Shown here: positions 52,315 through 63,252 of the stretch, one piece after another
Layout of the letters: every line of letters begins with the position of its first letter
Numbering within the stretch: the first letter of the stretch is position 1
Assembly (NCBI GenBank): GCA_964016985.1
Contig: OZ024825.1
Location: 28,821,893-28,885,892, forward strand
Source of the DNA: Anodontia alba
Taxonomy: Eukaryota > Mollusca > Bivalvia > Lucinida > Lucinidae
Direction of reading: 5' to 3'
DNA length: 64,000 nucleotides
The notes under the pieces: generated by a model
Seen by the model: only the letters and a program-made list of their open reading frames with translations
Told to the model about the DNA's origin: nothing
Databases searched by the model: none
Translations under genes and position numbers: made by a program

Positions 52315-52841
52315 AAAACTCTGCAAATGGGGCATAACTCTGCTGATATTTGGTGAACTGTAATCTCGAAATATAATGCACTGTTCCACATCATGGTGTA
52401 ACTATCTTGATTGGATGTAAACTATAGGAGGAGTTAGCCAGAAATGAAAAGTTAACAGAAACTTTCAAAGGGGCATATCTCTGCTAATATTTGGTGGACT
52501 GTAACTTTGAAATAATATGCGCTGCTCCACATCATCCTGTTACTATTTACAAAGTTTCAGCTTGATCGGATGTAAACTGTAGGAGGAGTTAGCCGGTAAC
52601 GAAAAATTTACAGAAATATTCAAAGGGACACAACTCTGCTAATATTTGGTGGACTGTAACCCTGAAATAATATGCTCTGTTCCACATCATGGTCTAACTG
52701 TATACTGTATACCAAGTTTAAGCTTGATTGGATGTAAACTGTTGGAGGAGTTAGCCAGAAACCAAAATGTTTACCGATAGAATGACAGACGCCAGACCCC
52801 GTAACATAATATGTCCATTTTTTCAAATGGGCGTATAATGA
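51876..52841 (+). mobile_element. Helentron-type element, family Q, split by a SINE
   Basis: Start AACAAGAGCTCCGC, then CTTATACGCCTG. The end is ATGTCCATTTTTTCAAATGG then GCGTATAATG. TTATACGCC near the start and GGCGTATAA near the end are subterminal inverted repeats. Between lie three core units of about 150 bp marked CTCTGCTAATATTTGGTGGA. An A-run is at 52279-52310. Start AACAAGAG is shared with the pearl-like family, supporting common mobilisation. Confidence 0.65.
51911..52201 (-). mobile_element. SINE, TCAATCAA-tailed family (copy 2)
   Basis: Target duplication CTTATACGCCTGT at 51898-51910 and 52202-52214. Nearly identical to 6941-7241, implying both inserted recently. It sits in the subterminal repeat of family Q. 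Confidence 0.85.
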
Positions 52842-52956
52842 ATATTAGATCAAAGTACTTCAAAGTTATCAACAATTATTCAAACCAATTTTATCATCAT
52901 CCAAAAATGTTTATTATCAGGTTATGATTAACTAACAAACATTTTTGCAAAGTGAA
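52842..52956. other. Unassigned spacer
   Basis: AT-rich; nothing recognised. Confidence 0.3.
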
Positions 52957-53691
52957 AAAACAAGAGCTGTCCGATGACAGCATAGCTCACCTGTTTGCTC
53001 CTTGTCTACCTATGTTTTCACGTTAAAATCTAAGTATGCCATTTCTCTATCAAATAATCTTCAAGATATAAAGTAATATCACTAAACTGTGAAATGTAGG
53101 TTACAATGACCTACATATATTTCAGGTTACTCTTACTGTCACATGGAACTAATATTTATGGTATGATATTTCTCCATCAAATAGTCTTTGAAATATAAGG
53201 AAAAATTGCTGGACTATGAAATATAGGTCACACTGACATGTACATATTTTAAGGTCAGCCTTTGTGTCACGATATTCAAGGTATGACATTTCTCTTATCA
53301 AATAATCATTGAGATATAAGCATAATCACTGGACCATGAAATATGGGTCACATTGATCTACATATATATTGAGGTCACTTAGTGTCACATGGAACTACTA
53401 AGGCATGACATTTCTCTATAAAATAGTCTTCTGGTTATATAAGGCATTACCTCTGGTCTATGAAATATAGGTCACACTGACCTACATCAATTCTGAGGTC
53501 ACTCTCAAGGTGTCACATGGAACTAATATCCAAGTTATGACATTTCTCTATCAAATAGTCTTTGAGATGTAAGGCATAATCACTGGACCATGAAATATAG
53601 GTCAAATTGACCTACATATACTTTGAGGTCACTCTTAGTGTCACATGAAACTAATTTCAAAGGTATGACATTTGTCTATCAAAAAGTCTAA

Positions 53692-54230
53692 TCATATGTT
53701 TACTGGGCAGGCTTAGTCCTCTAAGCTGTTAACCAGTATTGTGCACATTCTTTCACCAGAAACTGACAACTGCCCTTCTTGAATCAGCGGAATGGGGGAG
53801 AATGACCGTAGAAAATATTTCATGATCAAATCTCCACGAAAGAATGTTGCCAACCCGAAGGGGGTCAAACCCACAACCTCCCGATCACCAGTTGGACGGG
53901 CATCCAATTGAGCCACCGAGGCCGGCCCATACACTCATGAAATAAATATTGACCTCAAGAGGGATTTAAACCTCTTTATCCGAAGTCAGGAGCGCTCAAT
54001 TGACAATTGCCCTCCTTGAATTAGCAGACCCCTGAGAATGATGGTAGAAATAATTTCGTGATCAATCTCTAGAAAAGGTATGCTGCCAAGCTAGGATTCA
54101 AACTTGCGGCCCTAGAAAATACTTCATGATGAATCTCCACGAAAGAATCTTGCCAGCCACAGGGGTAGAACCCGCATCCTCCTGACCACCAGTCGGATGC
54201 GCATCCAACTGAGTCACCGAGGCTGGCTCA
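53692..54230 (-). mobile_element. Composite of three partial SINEs
   Basis: Part 1 (to about 53928) is a RUDI-like SINE lacking its 3' tail. Part 2 (53929-54106) has GACCTCAAGAGGGATTTAAA and GCTAGGATTCAAACTTGCGG. Part 3 (54112-54230) is another RUDI-like head (CCACAGGGGTAGAACCCGC). Parts 1 and 2 recur in the same order at 56330-56760, so the composite moved or was duplicated as a unit. Confidence 0.6.
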
Positions 54231-54393
54231 TCGAGATATAAGGCATAATCACTGGACCATGAAATATGGGTCACAATGACCTACATATATATTAAGGAAA
54301 TTCTTTGTGTCACGTGGAAGTAATATCTAAGGTATGACATTTCTCTGTCAAATAGTCTTCGATTTTAAGGCATAATCACTGGTCCATGAATTA

Positions 54394-55733
54394 CGAGGGA
54401 TGTTCGAAATGAATTGCTTATTGTCCTCTAGCTCAATATCCACGTGGTCCAGTGGGGCACGATAAAAACCAATACATACCTGTATAGGGCTATTCAATAT
54501 CTACACAATGGTATATAAATGTACATGTTAGACTAAGTGTAAGACATACAAATTGCCATTTGAATACACGCAGTCATTGACCACTGCAGTGAAAATGGTT
54601 GGTAGAAGCGTCGACAAAAAAGATGAAATACGGGCTTACATCAAAGCTCGGTCAAAAACTTGGTTGTTCTTTGAAGAAGCTGACGACTGAAATTTCTACT
54701 GCTTTTGGACCTTCTTGTGAGTCTTATGACACAGTTCAGCGGTGGAAAAAGAAATTTGAGCCTGGTGTAGAGTCCATCAAAAATGCACCGAAATCAGGTA
54801 GGCCAAAATCTGCATCTCGTAAAGAAATCGTTTCCAAAATAAAGGAAATCATTGAAGGAGATGCCAGATTTACAGTTTGTGATATTGCACGAAAGGTAGG
54901 CATATCACTATCAACGGTTCACCTTATTTTGAAGAAGCATTTGAAAGTCAGAAAGATTTCTGCTAGATGGGTGCCACATCTGTTGACTGACGAGCAAAAG
55001 AGGCAACGGGTTAAAGTGGCCAAAAAGCTGCTTCAAATGTTTCCAAAATATGACAAAAAGCAGTTTGCCATGTCGTCACAGGTGATGAAACCTGGGTCCA
55101 TTATTTTGAGCCCGTCAGAAAGGTTAGATCTGAGCCACTAAACACAGCAAACGCCCAATAATTGCCAAACGTTCTTTGAGTACAAAGAAGGTTTTGTATG
55201 CAATCTTCTTCTCTGGTGAAGGAGTCACAATAAAAGTGCCAGTGAAAAAGGACAAAAGCATCACCGGAAAGTACTACAAAGACGTAGTACTGAAGAAACT
55301 GAAAAAGTATTATCAGAAATGACGCCTGCCACTGGTTTTAAACATGTCCGTCTTCGACATGACAATGCCCCAGCTCATACCTCAGCAATAGTTACGTCGT
55401 TTTTGAAGAAAGAAAAAGTAACTGTTTTGCCTCACCTCCCGTATTCCCCAGACCTTGCCCCATGTGATTTCTTTTTGTCTCCGAAATTGAAAGCATTCCT
55501 TGCTGGGCGGAAATACCAGTCCCGACAGGCACTTGGATCTGCCATTCATCAGTACCTTATTACTGTGCCCAAATCAGTGTACCGTGACGCCTTCAAGAAG
55601 TGGATACATCGGCTGAAACTTTGCATTTCTAGCCACGGGGAGTACTTCGAGGGCATGAAATGAGTACTTCTGGGCTAACTTGAAATTTGAAGTCTCCAGA
55701 TAGAAATAAGCAATTCATTTCGAACATCCCTCG
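54394..55733 (+). mobile_element. Mariner element with perfect 29-bp inverted ends
   Basis: 1340 bp, TA at 54392-54393 and 55734-55735. The first 29 bases at both ends are identical when inverted, beginning CGAGGGATGTTCGAAATGAA. It interrupts a unit of the 125-bp array (CCATGAATTA before, TATAGGTCACATTGACC after). It carries a broken transposase gene. Confidence 0.9.
54595..55663 (+). pseudogene. Mariner (DD34D) transposase, frameshifted
   Basis: Start ATG at 54595 (MVGRSVDKKDEIRAYIK). A frameshift near 54650 leads into CSLKKLTTEISTAF, then the helix-turn-helix region, GRPKSASRKE and WVPHLLTDEQKRQRV. A further shift near 55070 opens the first catalytic block VTGDETWVHYFEPV. The frame changes again near 55120-55150, and there is a stop/shift near 55320. 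The last part has HDNAPAHT and YSPDLAPCDFF with 34 residues between the two Asp, and ends EYFEGMK. All domains are present over about 350 codons, but at least four lesions prevent expression. Confidence 0.85.
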
Positions 55734-55915
55734 TATAGGTCACATTGACCTACATATATTTTGAGGTCATTCTTTGTGTCACATGGAACTAATAATTTCA
55801 AGTTATGACATTTCTCTATCAAATAGTCTTCACGATATAAGGCAAAATCACTGGACCATGAAATACAGGTCAAATTGACCTACATATACTTTGAGGTCAC
55901 TCTTAGTTAAGGCTT

Positions 55916-56269
55916 GCTCAATTAATCGGATAATCTATTAAATGATTGATAAATTCTACAGAAATGATTAAAGAGGGTTGCTAATTATCGATGGTTTGAC
56001 ATCTGTGTTTGTTACTTTACCGTATTTACCCTTAGTATTCAGACACCTCAGCTCCTTACCATGTACATACTTCATCTAAAATTTGAACAAGTCCAAGTTA
56101 CTATCCACTGTTGTGTCTAAAATAGCTGGGTGAGTGGCAACAATGTGTAGATGCTGATGAGATGCAGCATTTATGGTGTCTCATCTGGGTCTACACTGTT
56201 TGCTCAGACCAGTCTGACAAAATACGTACAATAAAGTATAACATATGAAAGGGTTATGCTCAAATGCTT
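55916..56269. mobile_element. Hairpin MITE, CTGTATTTACCC type, decayed
   Basis: ACCGTATTTACCCTTAGTAT near 56020 resembles the ends of 62513-62966, followed by a core palindrome at 56130-56205 (GATGAGATGCAGC, GGTGTCTCATC, GGGTCTACACTGTTTGCTC). The right end is not found. Confidence 0.5.
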
Positions 56270-56780
56270 GAAGTTTCAACGGCCCAGTCAATCCAATGAG
56301 GTCATAATCAGCATGATCAGTTTACCTAACCACACTTTTACTGGGCAGGCTAAGTCCTCTAGGCGGTTAACCAGTAGTGTGCACATTCTTTTGCTAGAAA
56401 CTGACAAATGACCTTGAATCACCGGAAGGGAGAGAATGACCGTAGAAAATATTTCATGATCAAATCTCCACGAAAGAATGTTGACAACCCGAAGGGGGTC
56501 AAACCCACAACCTCCCAATCACCAGTTGGACGGGCATTCAATTGAGCCACTGAGGCTGGCCCATACACTCATGAAATAAATATTGACCTCAAGAGGGATT
56601 TAAACCTCATTATCCGAAGTCAGGAGCGCTCAATTGACAATTGCCCTCCTCGAATTAGCAGACCCCTGAAAATGATGGTAGAAATAATTTCGTGATCAAT
56701 CTCTAGAAAAGGTATGCTGCCAAGCTAGGATTCAAACTTGCGGCCCTAATGCATTACTGACTGCACTGTTCAGCCGGGTC
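56270..56780 (-). mobile_element. RUDI-like SINE plus second SINE piece (composite copy 2)
   Basis: 56270-56562 is a RUDI-like SINE with a weak head (CAAACCCACAACCTCCC). 56563-56750 repeats part 2 of the composite at 53929-54106. Close similarity to 53692-54106, including CCATACACTCATGAAATAAA. Confidence 0.6.
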
Positions 56781-56792
56781 CAATCCGCTGAT

Positions 56793-57300
56793 TTTTTATT
56801 TTTATTTGGGTTTTTCAAGAATATTTCACTTATATTGATCTGATCGTACATCAGAGGTGAGAAAAAACAGGAGAACAGGCGGAAAACCACCTGGCCATCT
56901 GTAAGCAGAACTTGGCTTTCCCATGTGACCCAAGTGAGGCTTGATTGATTGTGTTGGGGTTTAACGACACGTCAACCCTTGTGGGTCATTTTGTGTCGTC
57001 TCCCAGAGAAAGGGAGAAGAGTGATAGAAGAGATAGTCGAAGAGATGAAAGAGAGGAACAGGGAAGAAAGAGGAACAGGAACGAAAGTGAAGAAACAGAA
57101 GAAATAAAAACATTCCCCCTCTACCCTTACCTGCTACAAGGATAGCAGGCCTTGCCCAACTGTAAGCCAATATCAGTTAGACGCCCCGGTGACATAAGAT
57201 ACACGACACCTTCGCACCACCCGACCACCCCCAAGTGAGGCTTGAACCACAATCTTGAACATACAACTCCTGTTTATCCTCTAGGCTCGGGGGCCCTCCT
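56793..57300 (-). mobile_element. tRNA-Lys-like SINE split by another SINE
   Basis: Target duplication AATCCGCTGAT at 56782-56792 and 57301-57311. Body GTAAGCAGAACTTGGCTTTC and ACCCAAGTGAGGCTTGAACC matches 50332-50563. Its B-box region is split by the SINE at 56945. Confidence 0.8.
56945..57231 (-). mobile_element. SINE, TCAATCAA-tailed family (copy 3), nested
   Basis: Target duplication CAAGTGAGGCTTGA at 56931-56944 and 57232-57245, lying within the older SINE. Slightly more diverged from the other two copies (for example GTGATAGAAGAGATAGTCGA). Confidence 0.85.
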
Positions 57301-57325
57301 AATCCGCTGATGATCACTCTCTAAG

Positions 57326-57749
57326 CAGGGTTCAAATTTAACTTTTTTTGACAGCTTACTAAAATTAGCAAGTGGTATTATTTTTTACTTGCTAAACCTT
57401 TCAGTCAACTTGCTTTTTCACACTTATAAACACTGTTAAATGTGGCTTTAAACCTTAGCACTCTGGGTAAAAATTTCAGCAGACATTTTAGAATATTTTT
57501 CTTATTTTTCCCAGATGGAGACAATTTGTATGTGATGTCAAAACCTGTTTTTTTGGGAAAAATAAGATAAATATCATCAATGCTTTTGGAAAATAAATTG
57601 CAAAACTTTAGCAACAATGCCTCAAGTGCTGCCAATTAAAGAGAATCTTTCCAACTTGCTAGAATTAGCAAGTGATGGAAATTGCAGCTTGCTTTTTGAG
57701 GAAATTAACCAGCATTTAGCAAGTTAGCAAGTGCTAAAATTGATCCCTG
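57326..57749. mobile_element. CAGGG-ended element with a nested hairpin MITE
   Basis: Ends CAGGGTTCAAATTT and AAATTGATCCCTG are inverted, flanked by TCTAAG on both sides (57320-57325, 57750-57755). Words AATTAGCAAGTGG and CTTGCTAGAATTAGCAAG recur inside. A CAGCAGA-type hairpin MITE is nested at about 57455-57600. hAT-like ends, though hAT duplications are normally 8 bp. Confidence 0.55.
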
Positions 57750-58554
57750 TCTAAGTAAATTATTTCTAGCATAAGAGATCAGCACTATTACTCTGCTACC
57801 AGGCCAGATTTTGTGCATGTGTTTCAAAGTCTGCCTGGAAATGGTTCGACAAATGATTTAAATGTATATAGTAGCCAGGTAACATTTCGAGACCTAACTT
57901 TGTACGCTGGGTACCATATCATCTTTTAGAATATCTTGCCGTCAAGTATTTCCATTTCATCAACATTGCATTTCTTTTTACCGAATATAGTTAAATTGCA
58001 CATGCATATGCCAAATATCCAGTTTTTGCAGATATTTTGACCTTTGGTGGAAAAGTCTCTTACTTGTAATTTTATTTAAAAATTTTTGCAAGACCAAATT
58101 TTTATCAGATGTCTGGTATTCTACAGAATTTATATAACTTGCCCCTGCTAATTAAATTCACTAGCTACAGAATAACAGCTTCTGTACTATGATGACAACA
58201 TGACGTGCATGCAATCTGTAGCTTGTCCGATAACTGGTGTATGACGAGTAAGGGTGTCAGAAGGCGATTCGTTTCTGATTTTCTATAAATGAATGACCGT
58301 ATTAATAAGAGATGTTACTGTAAATGACTTAAAGACAAAAATGTTGTCAAACATAAAAGTAAAGCATAAACACTTAAAAACGACGATAATCAGTAAACTT
58401 ACATTTTGTGTGGTTTATTTTCCGCGATCATCTTCTTCGTTCCAGCCAGCTTGTTAGGAATATTCTGCCGATAATGGAACACCTCTTCTTAGGGTACTGC
58501 ACCGGATCTAATTTGGGATTGTCTGAACAAGAAGTTCATTTGCTTTTGTTGCAG

Positions 58555-58556
<2 letters not shown>
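57750..58556. other. Unassigned, least repetitive interval of the window
   Basis: About 0.8 kb without any repeat recognised. A 63-residue plus-strand frame at 58408 has no motif and ends in the TC run. It could be host single-copy sequence, even a first exon, but nothing supports that directly. Confidence 0.3.

Positions 58557-58598
<42 letters not shown>
58557..58598 (+). repeat. TC dinucleotide microsatellite
   Basis: About 21 TC units. Confidence 0.9.
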
Positions 58599-58670
58599 GC
58601 CTCGTTCATTTTTGTTTCAGTTGTACCTCTCTCTCGCTCTCTCTCCAGCCAGCCAGCATTTGTTTGTTTG

Positions 58671-58883
58671 TGTTGAGGTTTTACGGCCCAGTCAACCCAA
58701 TAGGGTCATGTCGAGCGCGGTCAATTTACCTAACCACACGTTTACTGGGCAGGCTTAGTCCTCTAAGCGGATAACCAGTATTGTGCACATTCTTTCGCCA
58801 GAAACTGACAACTGCCCTTCTTGAATCAGCGGAAGGGAGAGAATGACCGTAGAAAATATTTCATGATCAATCTCCACGAAAGA
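58671..58883 (-). mobile_element. RUDI-like SINE, 5'-truncated
   Basis: Lacks the tRNA-like head: it runs from the 3' domain (left) to TCAATCTCCACGAAAGA (right) and stops. Flanked by a 22-bp direct repeat (58649-58670 and 58884-58905) starting CCAGCCAGCATT and including the tail-like TTTG run. 5' truncation with a long duplication is the mark of target-primed reverse transcription. Confidence 0.75.
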
Positions 58884-58905
58884 CCAGCCAGCATTTGTTT
58901 GTTTG

Positions 58906-59070
58906 AGTTATGGTTATACCACACAGTTAACCCTCAGGGTTCGATCCCCGGCCAAGTCATGCCAAATACTTTAAAAATGGTACTAGCTGTTCTTTCATTT
59001 GACATGAGTAGAGTCAGAACTAGTCAGCTCAGTGTCAGTAAAACGGATAAGGGCGCTTAACTAAGAAACG
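58906..59070 (+). mobile_element. tRNA-derived SINE fragment
   Basis: Plus strand B box CAGGGTTCGATCCCCGGCC followed by a body with AATGGTACTAGCTGTTC and AAAACGGATAAGGGCG. A-box half missing. Confidence 0.45.
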
Positions 59071-59493
59071 TCGCGTAGTTAGAGTAGGTTTACCGACGTT
59101 TTATAAAATATTGAATTTGTTTTACAAAAATATGTTTTCAATTTGGTTAACAAACGAAAATGTAATGGGTATTTTTTGCAATGAATTGTCCATAGCAGTG
59201 CGCACTCGGAGACAGTCGGAGAGTTACGGAGATCGCCGGACTGGCGGAGTAATTTAAAAGATTTGGGCATTTAAAACGTATTTTCTAGTGTATATTTATA
59301 TTATCTAAAGGTCAATTTCATCATTAAAAATAAAAACATTCTTATTTCGGGACCGAATATCAACTTCCCACGCATACATTGTATGTAATAGAGCGCACTA
59401 TTTCTTCGCTAACTCGTACCCCTGATGCACGCTTTTCCCTATATGTAAGGTGCAAATTCGGGGTAGATTATACACGGACCCGTTTCCGTAATG
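59071..59493. other. Unassigned
   Basis: No gene or repeat recognised. Confidence 0.3.
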
Positions 59494-61532
59494 GACTAGC
59501 TATTTCATGTGAATCATCTGCCTAAAACATGAGCCACATGGAACATTGTCTTATTTTCTCAGGAAAATAAAAAAGATGTCTATGGCAGTTGTGATTAGCA
59601 CTTTACATGAATTGTCAAATCCTAACTTCTGGGTGATATGAGAAAAATATTTAAACTTGCCAGCTGCTGAATTTACTCCGTGTACAATTTGTTAAGATTT
59701 TTTGGCTATTTCTGCACCAAAATGTACCTTGTGGGTACTCTTTGGAAGTGCCTGAGGCAATTTCAGTGTCAGAGTACCTATATCTGATGATGTAAAACAA
59801 TATCAACAAAAAAATCCTTTGATTACCATCCAGGCCTATAATGCCATTAACCTTTGTCACTCTCTTGGCTTATTCAGCAGATGACAAATAATATTTTTCT
59901 TTATTTTCCCTGAAAACAGGATTTGACATTTCATGCAAATTGTCTCCAATGGAGATAATTTGCATGAAAAGTCGAATCCTGTTTTCTGGAAAAAAAATAA
60001 GAAAAATATTTCACTATGGCATCTGCTGAAAATATTATCGAGAGTGCTAAGCATTAACATGTTACATCATACATTACATCACACATAAGATGGAGTATCA
60101 GCAAATATTTTTCTAATTTCTTCAAGAAAATATATGATGTGGGTACTCATTAGAAGCAACTCATCAAGGTGCTTATAATGAGCACCACAACCTATGTTTA
60201 TCTGGAGAAATAAGAAAAATATCAATCCTTTTTGGCCACATGGCACACATATAACCTGTACACTACCTGCCTTATGCCTCTTTTTGGACAGTGATTGATA
60301 AAGAACTACTCTATAAACATAAATAAAAAGAAAAAATAAATACAAAAAAAAAAAAAACTACCTGCTACAGATGCCACCAATATCACTAGGGAAATAATGA
60401 AATTAAGATTCATTTCAACCAAGCATTGTCTATTAGACCATCACAACTACAACCAAAACTATTGTCCCATCCTTTTCTAGTTACACAACATCCTGATTTT
60501 TTTCTGAGAAAATCAGACTAGATATTTCATGTGAATCATCTGCCTAAAACATGAGTCACATGGAATGTTGTCTTATTTTCTCAGGAAAAAAAAAAGATGT
60601 CTGCAGCAGTTGTGTTTAGCACTTTACATGAATTGTCAAATCCTAATTTCTGGGTGATATGAGAAAAATATTTAAACTTGCCAGCTGCAAATTTACTCCA
60701 AGTGTAAAAAAAAAAAAAAATCATACAATATGTGTTAAGATTTTTTGGCTATTTCTGCACCAAAATGTACCTTGTGGGTACTCTTTGGAAGTGCCTGAGG
60801 CAATTTCAGTGTCAGAGTACCTATATCCGATTATGTAAAACAATATCAACAAAAAATCCTTTGATTACTTCCACCATCCAGGCCTATAATACCATTAACC
60901 TTTATCACTCTCTTGGCTTGTTCAGCAGATGACAAATGATATTTTTCTTTATTTTCCCTGAAAACAGGATTTGACATTTCATGCAAATTGTCTCCAATGG
61001 AGACAATTTGCATGAAAAGTTGAATCCTGTTTTCTGGAAAAAAAATAAGAAAAATATTTCAATATGGCATCTGCTGAAAATATTATCGAGAGTGCTAAGC
61101 GTTAACATGTTACATCATAGGTTACATTACACATAAGATGGAGTATCAGCAAATATTTTTCTTATTTCTTCAAGAAAATATATGATGTGGGTACTCATTA
61201 GAAGCAACTCATCAAGGTGCTTATAATGAGCACCACAACCTATGTTTATCTGGAGAAATAAGAAAAATATCAATCCTTTTTGGCCACATGGCACACATAT
61301 AACCTGTACACTACCTGCCTTATGCCTCTTTTTGGACAGTGATTGATAAAGAACTACTCTATAAACATAAATAAAAAGAAAAAATAAATACAAAAAAAAA
61401 ACAAACTACCTGCTACAGATGCCACCAATATCACTAGGGAAATAATGAAATTAAGATTCATTTCAACCAAGCATTGTCTATTAGTCCATCACAACTACAA
61501 CCAAAACTAATGTCACATCCTTTTCTAGTTAT
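59494..61532 (+). repeat. 1-kb dispersed repeat, two tandem units
   Basis: Unit 1 (59494-60486) and unit 2 (60487-61532) are close to identical at an offset of about 1022-1048 bp. Each contains two palindromes: GACATTTCATGCAAATTGTC with its inverse, and GGGTACTCATTAGAAGCAAC with TTATAATGAGCACC. Identical 88-residue minus-strand frames (60079-60345, 61127-61393) have no motif and reflect the recent duplication. A third copy is split at 9253/27225. Confidence 0.8.
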
Positions 61533-61543
61533 GATCACTTTAA

Positions 61544-61748
61544 CCCTTGCCATGCTGAATAAATTAAAATGCCACGCCCACTACTAATTTTAAGCCAATC
61601 ACATAATTTGATCCAAGTTGTTGATACAAATTCACATACTTAATGACAAACAGTGCAGATCCAGATAAGTTGGCTTCTTAGAAGCCAACTGAACTGGATC
61701 TACACTGTTTGCAAAGGCAGGGTATATCCGGGTTCAGCAGGACCAGTT
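61544..61748 (+). mobile_element. TTAA hairpin MITE, right end eroded
   Basis: TTAA at 61540-61543, CCCTTGCCATGCTGAA, hairpin GCAGATCCAGATAAGTTGG, right end CAGCAGGACCAGTTTTAA where AAGGG has decayed. Confidence 0.65.
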
Positions 61749-62276
61749 TTAAAATTAGATATTAAACAGATATGTGCACTTTGATCTCTTTGTAATCAAA
61801 AAAATGAGGCCAGCATGGGGAAAATATCCACATCATTTATCCTAAGAATATGACACATCTGTCTGAGCAAACAGTGTGCACCCAGATCAGATGTCACAGA
61901 ATGCAGCATTGATTGGCATCTGATCAGGGTCTGCACTGTTTGCTCCTCATTAAGCAGTTTTTAGACAGATCAAAGGGTAGCAAAGTCAATTTGTTCAAAT
62001 TTTAGAATAAGTATGGACATCAATTTGTCATCTGCTGAATTTGCCAAAAGATTGGTAAATGTTCATTAGGGTAATTTGGAAAAAATTTCATGACAATAAC
62101 TTTACCTGTTTGAAATTTTACCAAGTAAAATTTTAGATAACTTGCAATACATAGGTGACATGTACACATGTACACAACAAGCTGTTATCAGAAACAATAA
62201 CCAATCAGAGACAATATGAAAAGGATAATCATTATCAGTAAACATTAATTTTTGGAGACAACTTGAAAGAGGAACT
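61749..62276. mobile_element. Hairpin MITE core at 61868-61946, rest unassigned
   Basis: GAGCAAACAGTGTGCACCCA, GATCAGATGTCAC ... GGCATCTGATCAGGGTC, ACTGTTTGCTC fold as a hairpin like the one at 62552. The ends resemble the CTGTATTTACCC type but are decayed. Confidence 0.5.
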
Positions 62277-62466
62277 CTTAAAATGCAGAAGAATCTAATT
62301 TTGTTTTATTTTTGATAGAAAATAAGTACTGACATTTTATGTGAATTGTCTGCTTGGCAGATGATTCACATAAAATGTGAATATTTTTTTCTATGAAAAA
62401 AAAAATAAATAAAAAAAAAATGAACATGTTGTCTGCTGCAGTTGTGATTGGTGCTTTGAAGGTTAA
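62277..62466. mobile_element. CCCTTAAAG-type hairpin MITE, diverged
   Basis: GACATTTTATGTGAATTGTC and GATTCACATAAAATGTGAA form the stem; right end GATTGGTGCTTTGAAGGTTAA. The left end is decayed (CTCTTAAAATGC). Confidence 0.6.
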
Positions 62467-62512
62467 CAATGAGATATTGTGCATTGTTGAAAAAATAACA
62501 TTATCATGATTA

Positions 62513-62966
62513 CTGTAATATCCCTAAATATTGGGACAGACAGTCCTGAGCAAACAGTGTAGACTAGACCCAGATCAGATGCTGCATTATGCAGCATCTG
62601 ATCTGGGTCTACACTGTTTGCCACTCATCCAGCATTATTTTAGACACATTAACAGGTACAACGCAATACACTACAACCTCTTTATAGCGCACTTCATTAT
62701 AACAGTTTTGGATACAACATGGTTCAAAGACGGGTTCCAAAAATATATAGATTATATAGAAAAATGACCATTTAAAAAAATGACTATAAATGGTCATTTT
62801 TCTATATAATCTATACATTTTTGTTTGGATATAACACAGTTGTATAACTAACACGGTTTATGCTTTGGACCCCATAAAAAGCGTTATAAAGAGGTTGTGG
62901 TGTTGATGTTTTCAAATTTTAGGACAAGTATGGACAGAAGGAGTCCCAATACTTAGGGTAAATACA
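62513..62966. mobile_element. Nested MITEs: CTGTATTTACCC type containing ACAACCTC type
   Basis: Outer ends CTGTAATATCCCTAAATATT and AATACTTAGGGTAAATACAG are inverted, with TA at the left. A perfect-looking hairpin at 62552-62622 joins CCCAGATCAGATGCTGCAT to its inverse. A second element, 62660-62906, has ends ACAACCTCTTTATAGCGC and GCGTTATAAAGAGGTTGT and a core palindrome of AAATGGTCATTTTTCTATAT with its inverse. No coding. Confidence 0.65.
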
Positions 62967-63099
62967 GTCCTATAAAAGGTGCATACTGTATTTATCTTAA
63001 ATATTGAAACACATTCAATCCTTACAGTACTTATGGTAAATGATAAAAAATTTTTGAACATTTTCATCCATAATTTTTTGACATAAATTTTGCTTTTTA

Positions 63100-63200
63100 A
63101 GCAGTTGTTTCTTAAAATTCTTAGTGGAATGGCAAACAGTGCAGATGCTGATCAGACTGCTGCATAATTGCTTTGGATCTGCAGTTTGCATATGCCCTTT
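63100..63200. repeat. Decayed hairpin core
   Basis: GGCAAACAGTGCAGATGCTG, GATCAGACTGC and GGATCTGCAGTTTGC; ends not recognisable. Confidence 0.45.
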
Positions 63201-63252
63201 TGTCAGTACTGTTAGTGTATGGAATTTTAGGATAATTAGTGTATCAACAGTA

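Larger units (their letters stand above)
52957..55915 (+). repeat. Tandem array, about 125-bp unit (family V), with insertions
   Basis: Start CAAGAGCTGTCCGATGACAG and TAGCTCACCTGTTTGCTCC, like other Helentron-type starts. Units marked ATGACATTTCTCTATCAAAT recur near 53283, 53405, 53537, 53664, 54337 and 55806, with TATAGGTCACACTGACCTAC between. Interrupted by SINEs (53692-54230) and a mariner element (54394-55733). The other end of the element is missing. Confidence 0.65.

Noticed and set aside
57750..58556. First exon or promoter of a host gene
   Set aside because: Only the absence of repeats suggests it; no core promoter, long frame or splice site was convincing.
60079..61393. Identical 88-residue proteins encoded twice on the minus strand
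   Set aside because: Identity comes from the recent tandem duplication of a non-coding repeat; the sequence contains MITE hairpins and no protein motif.
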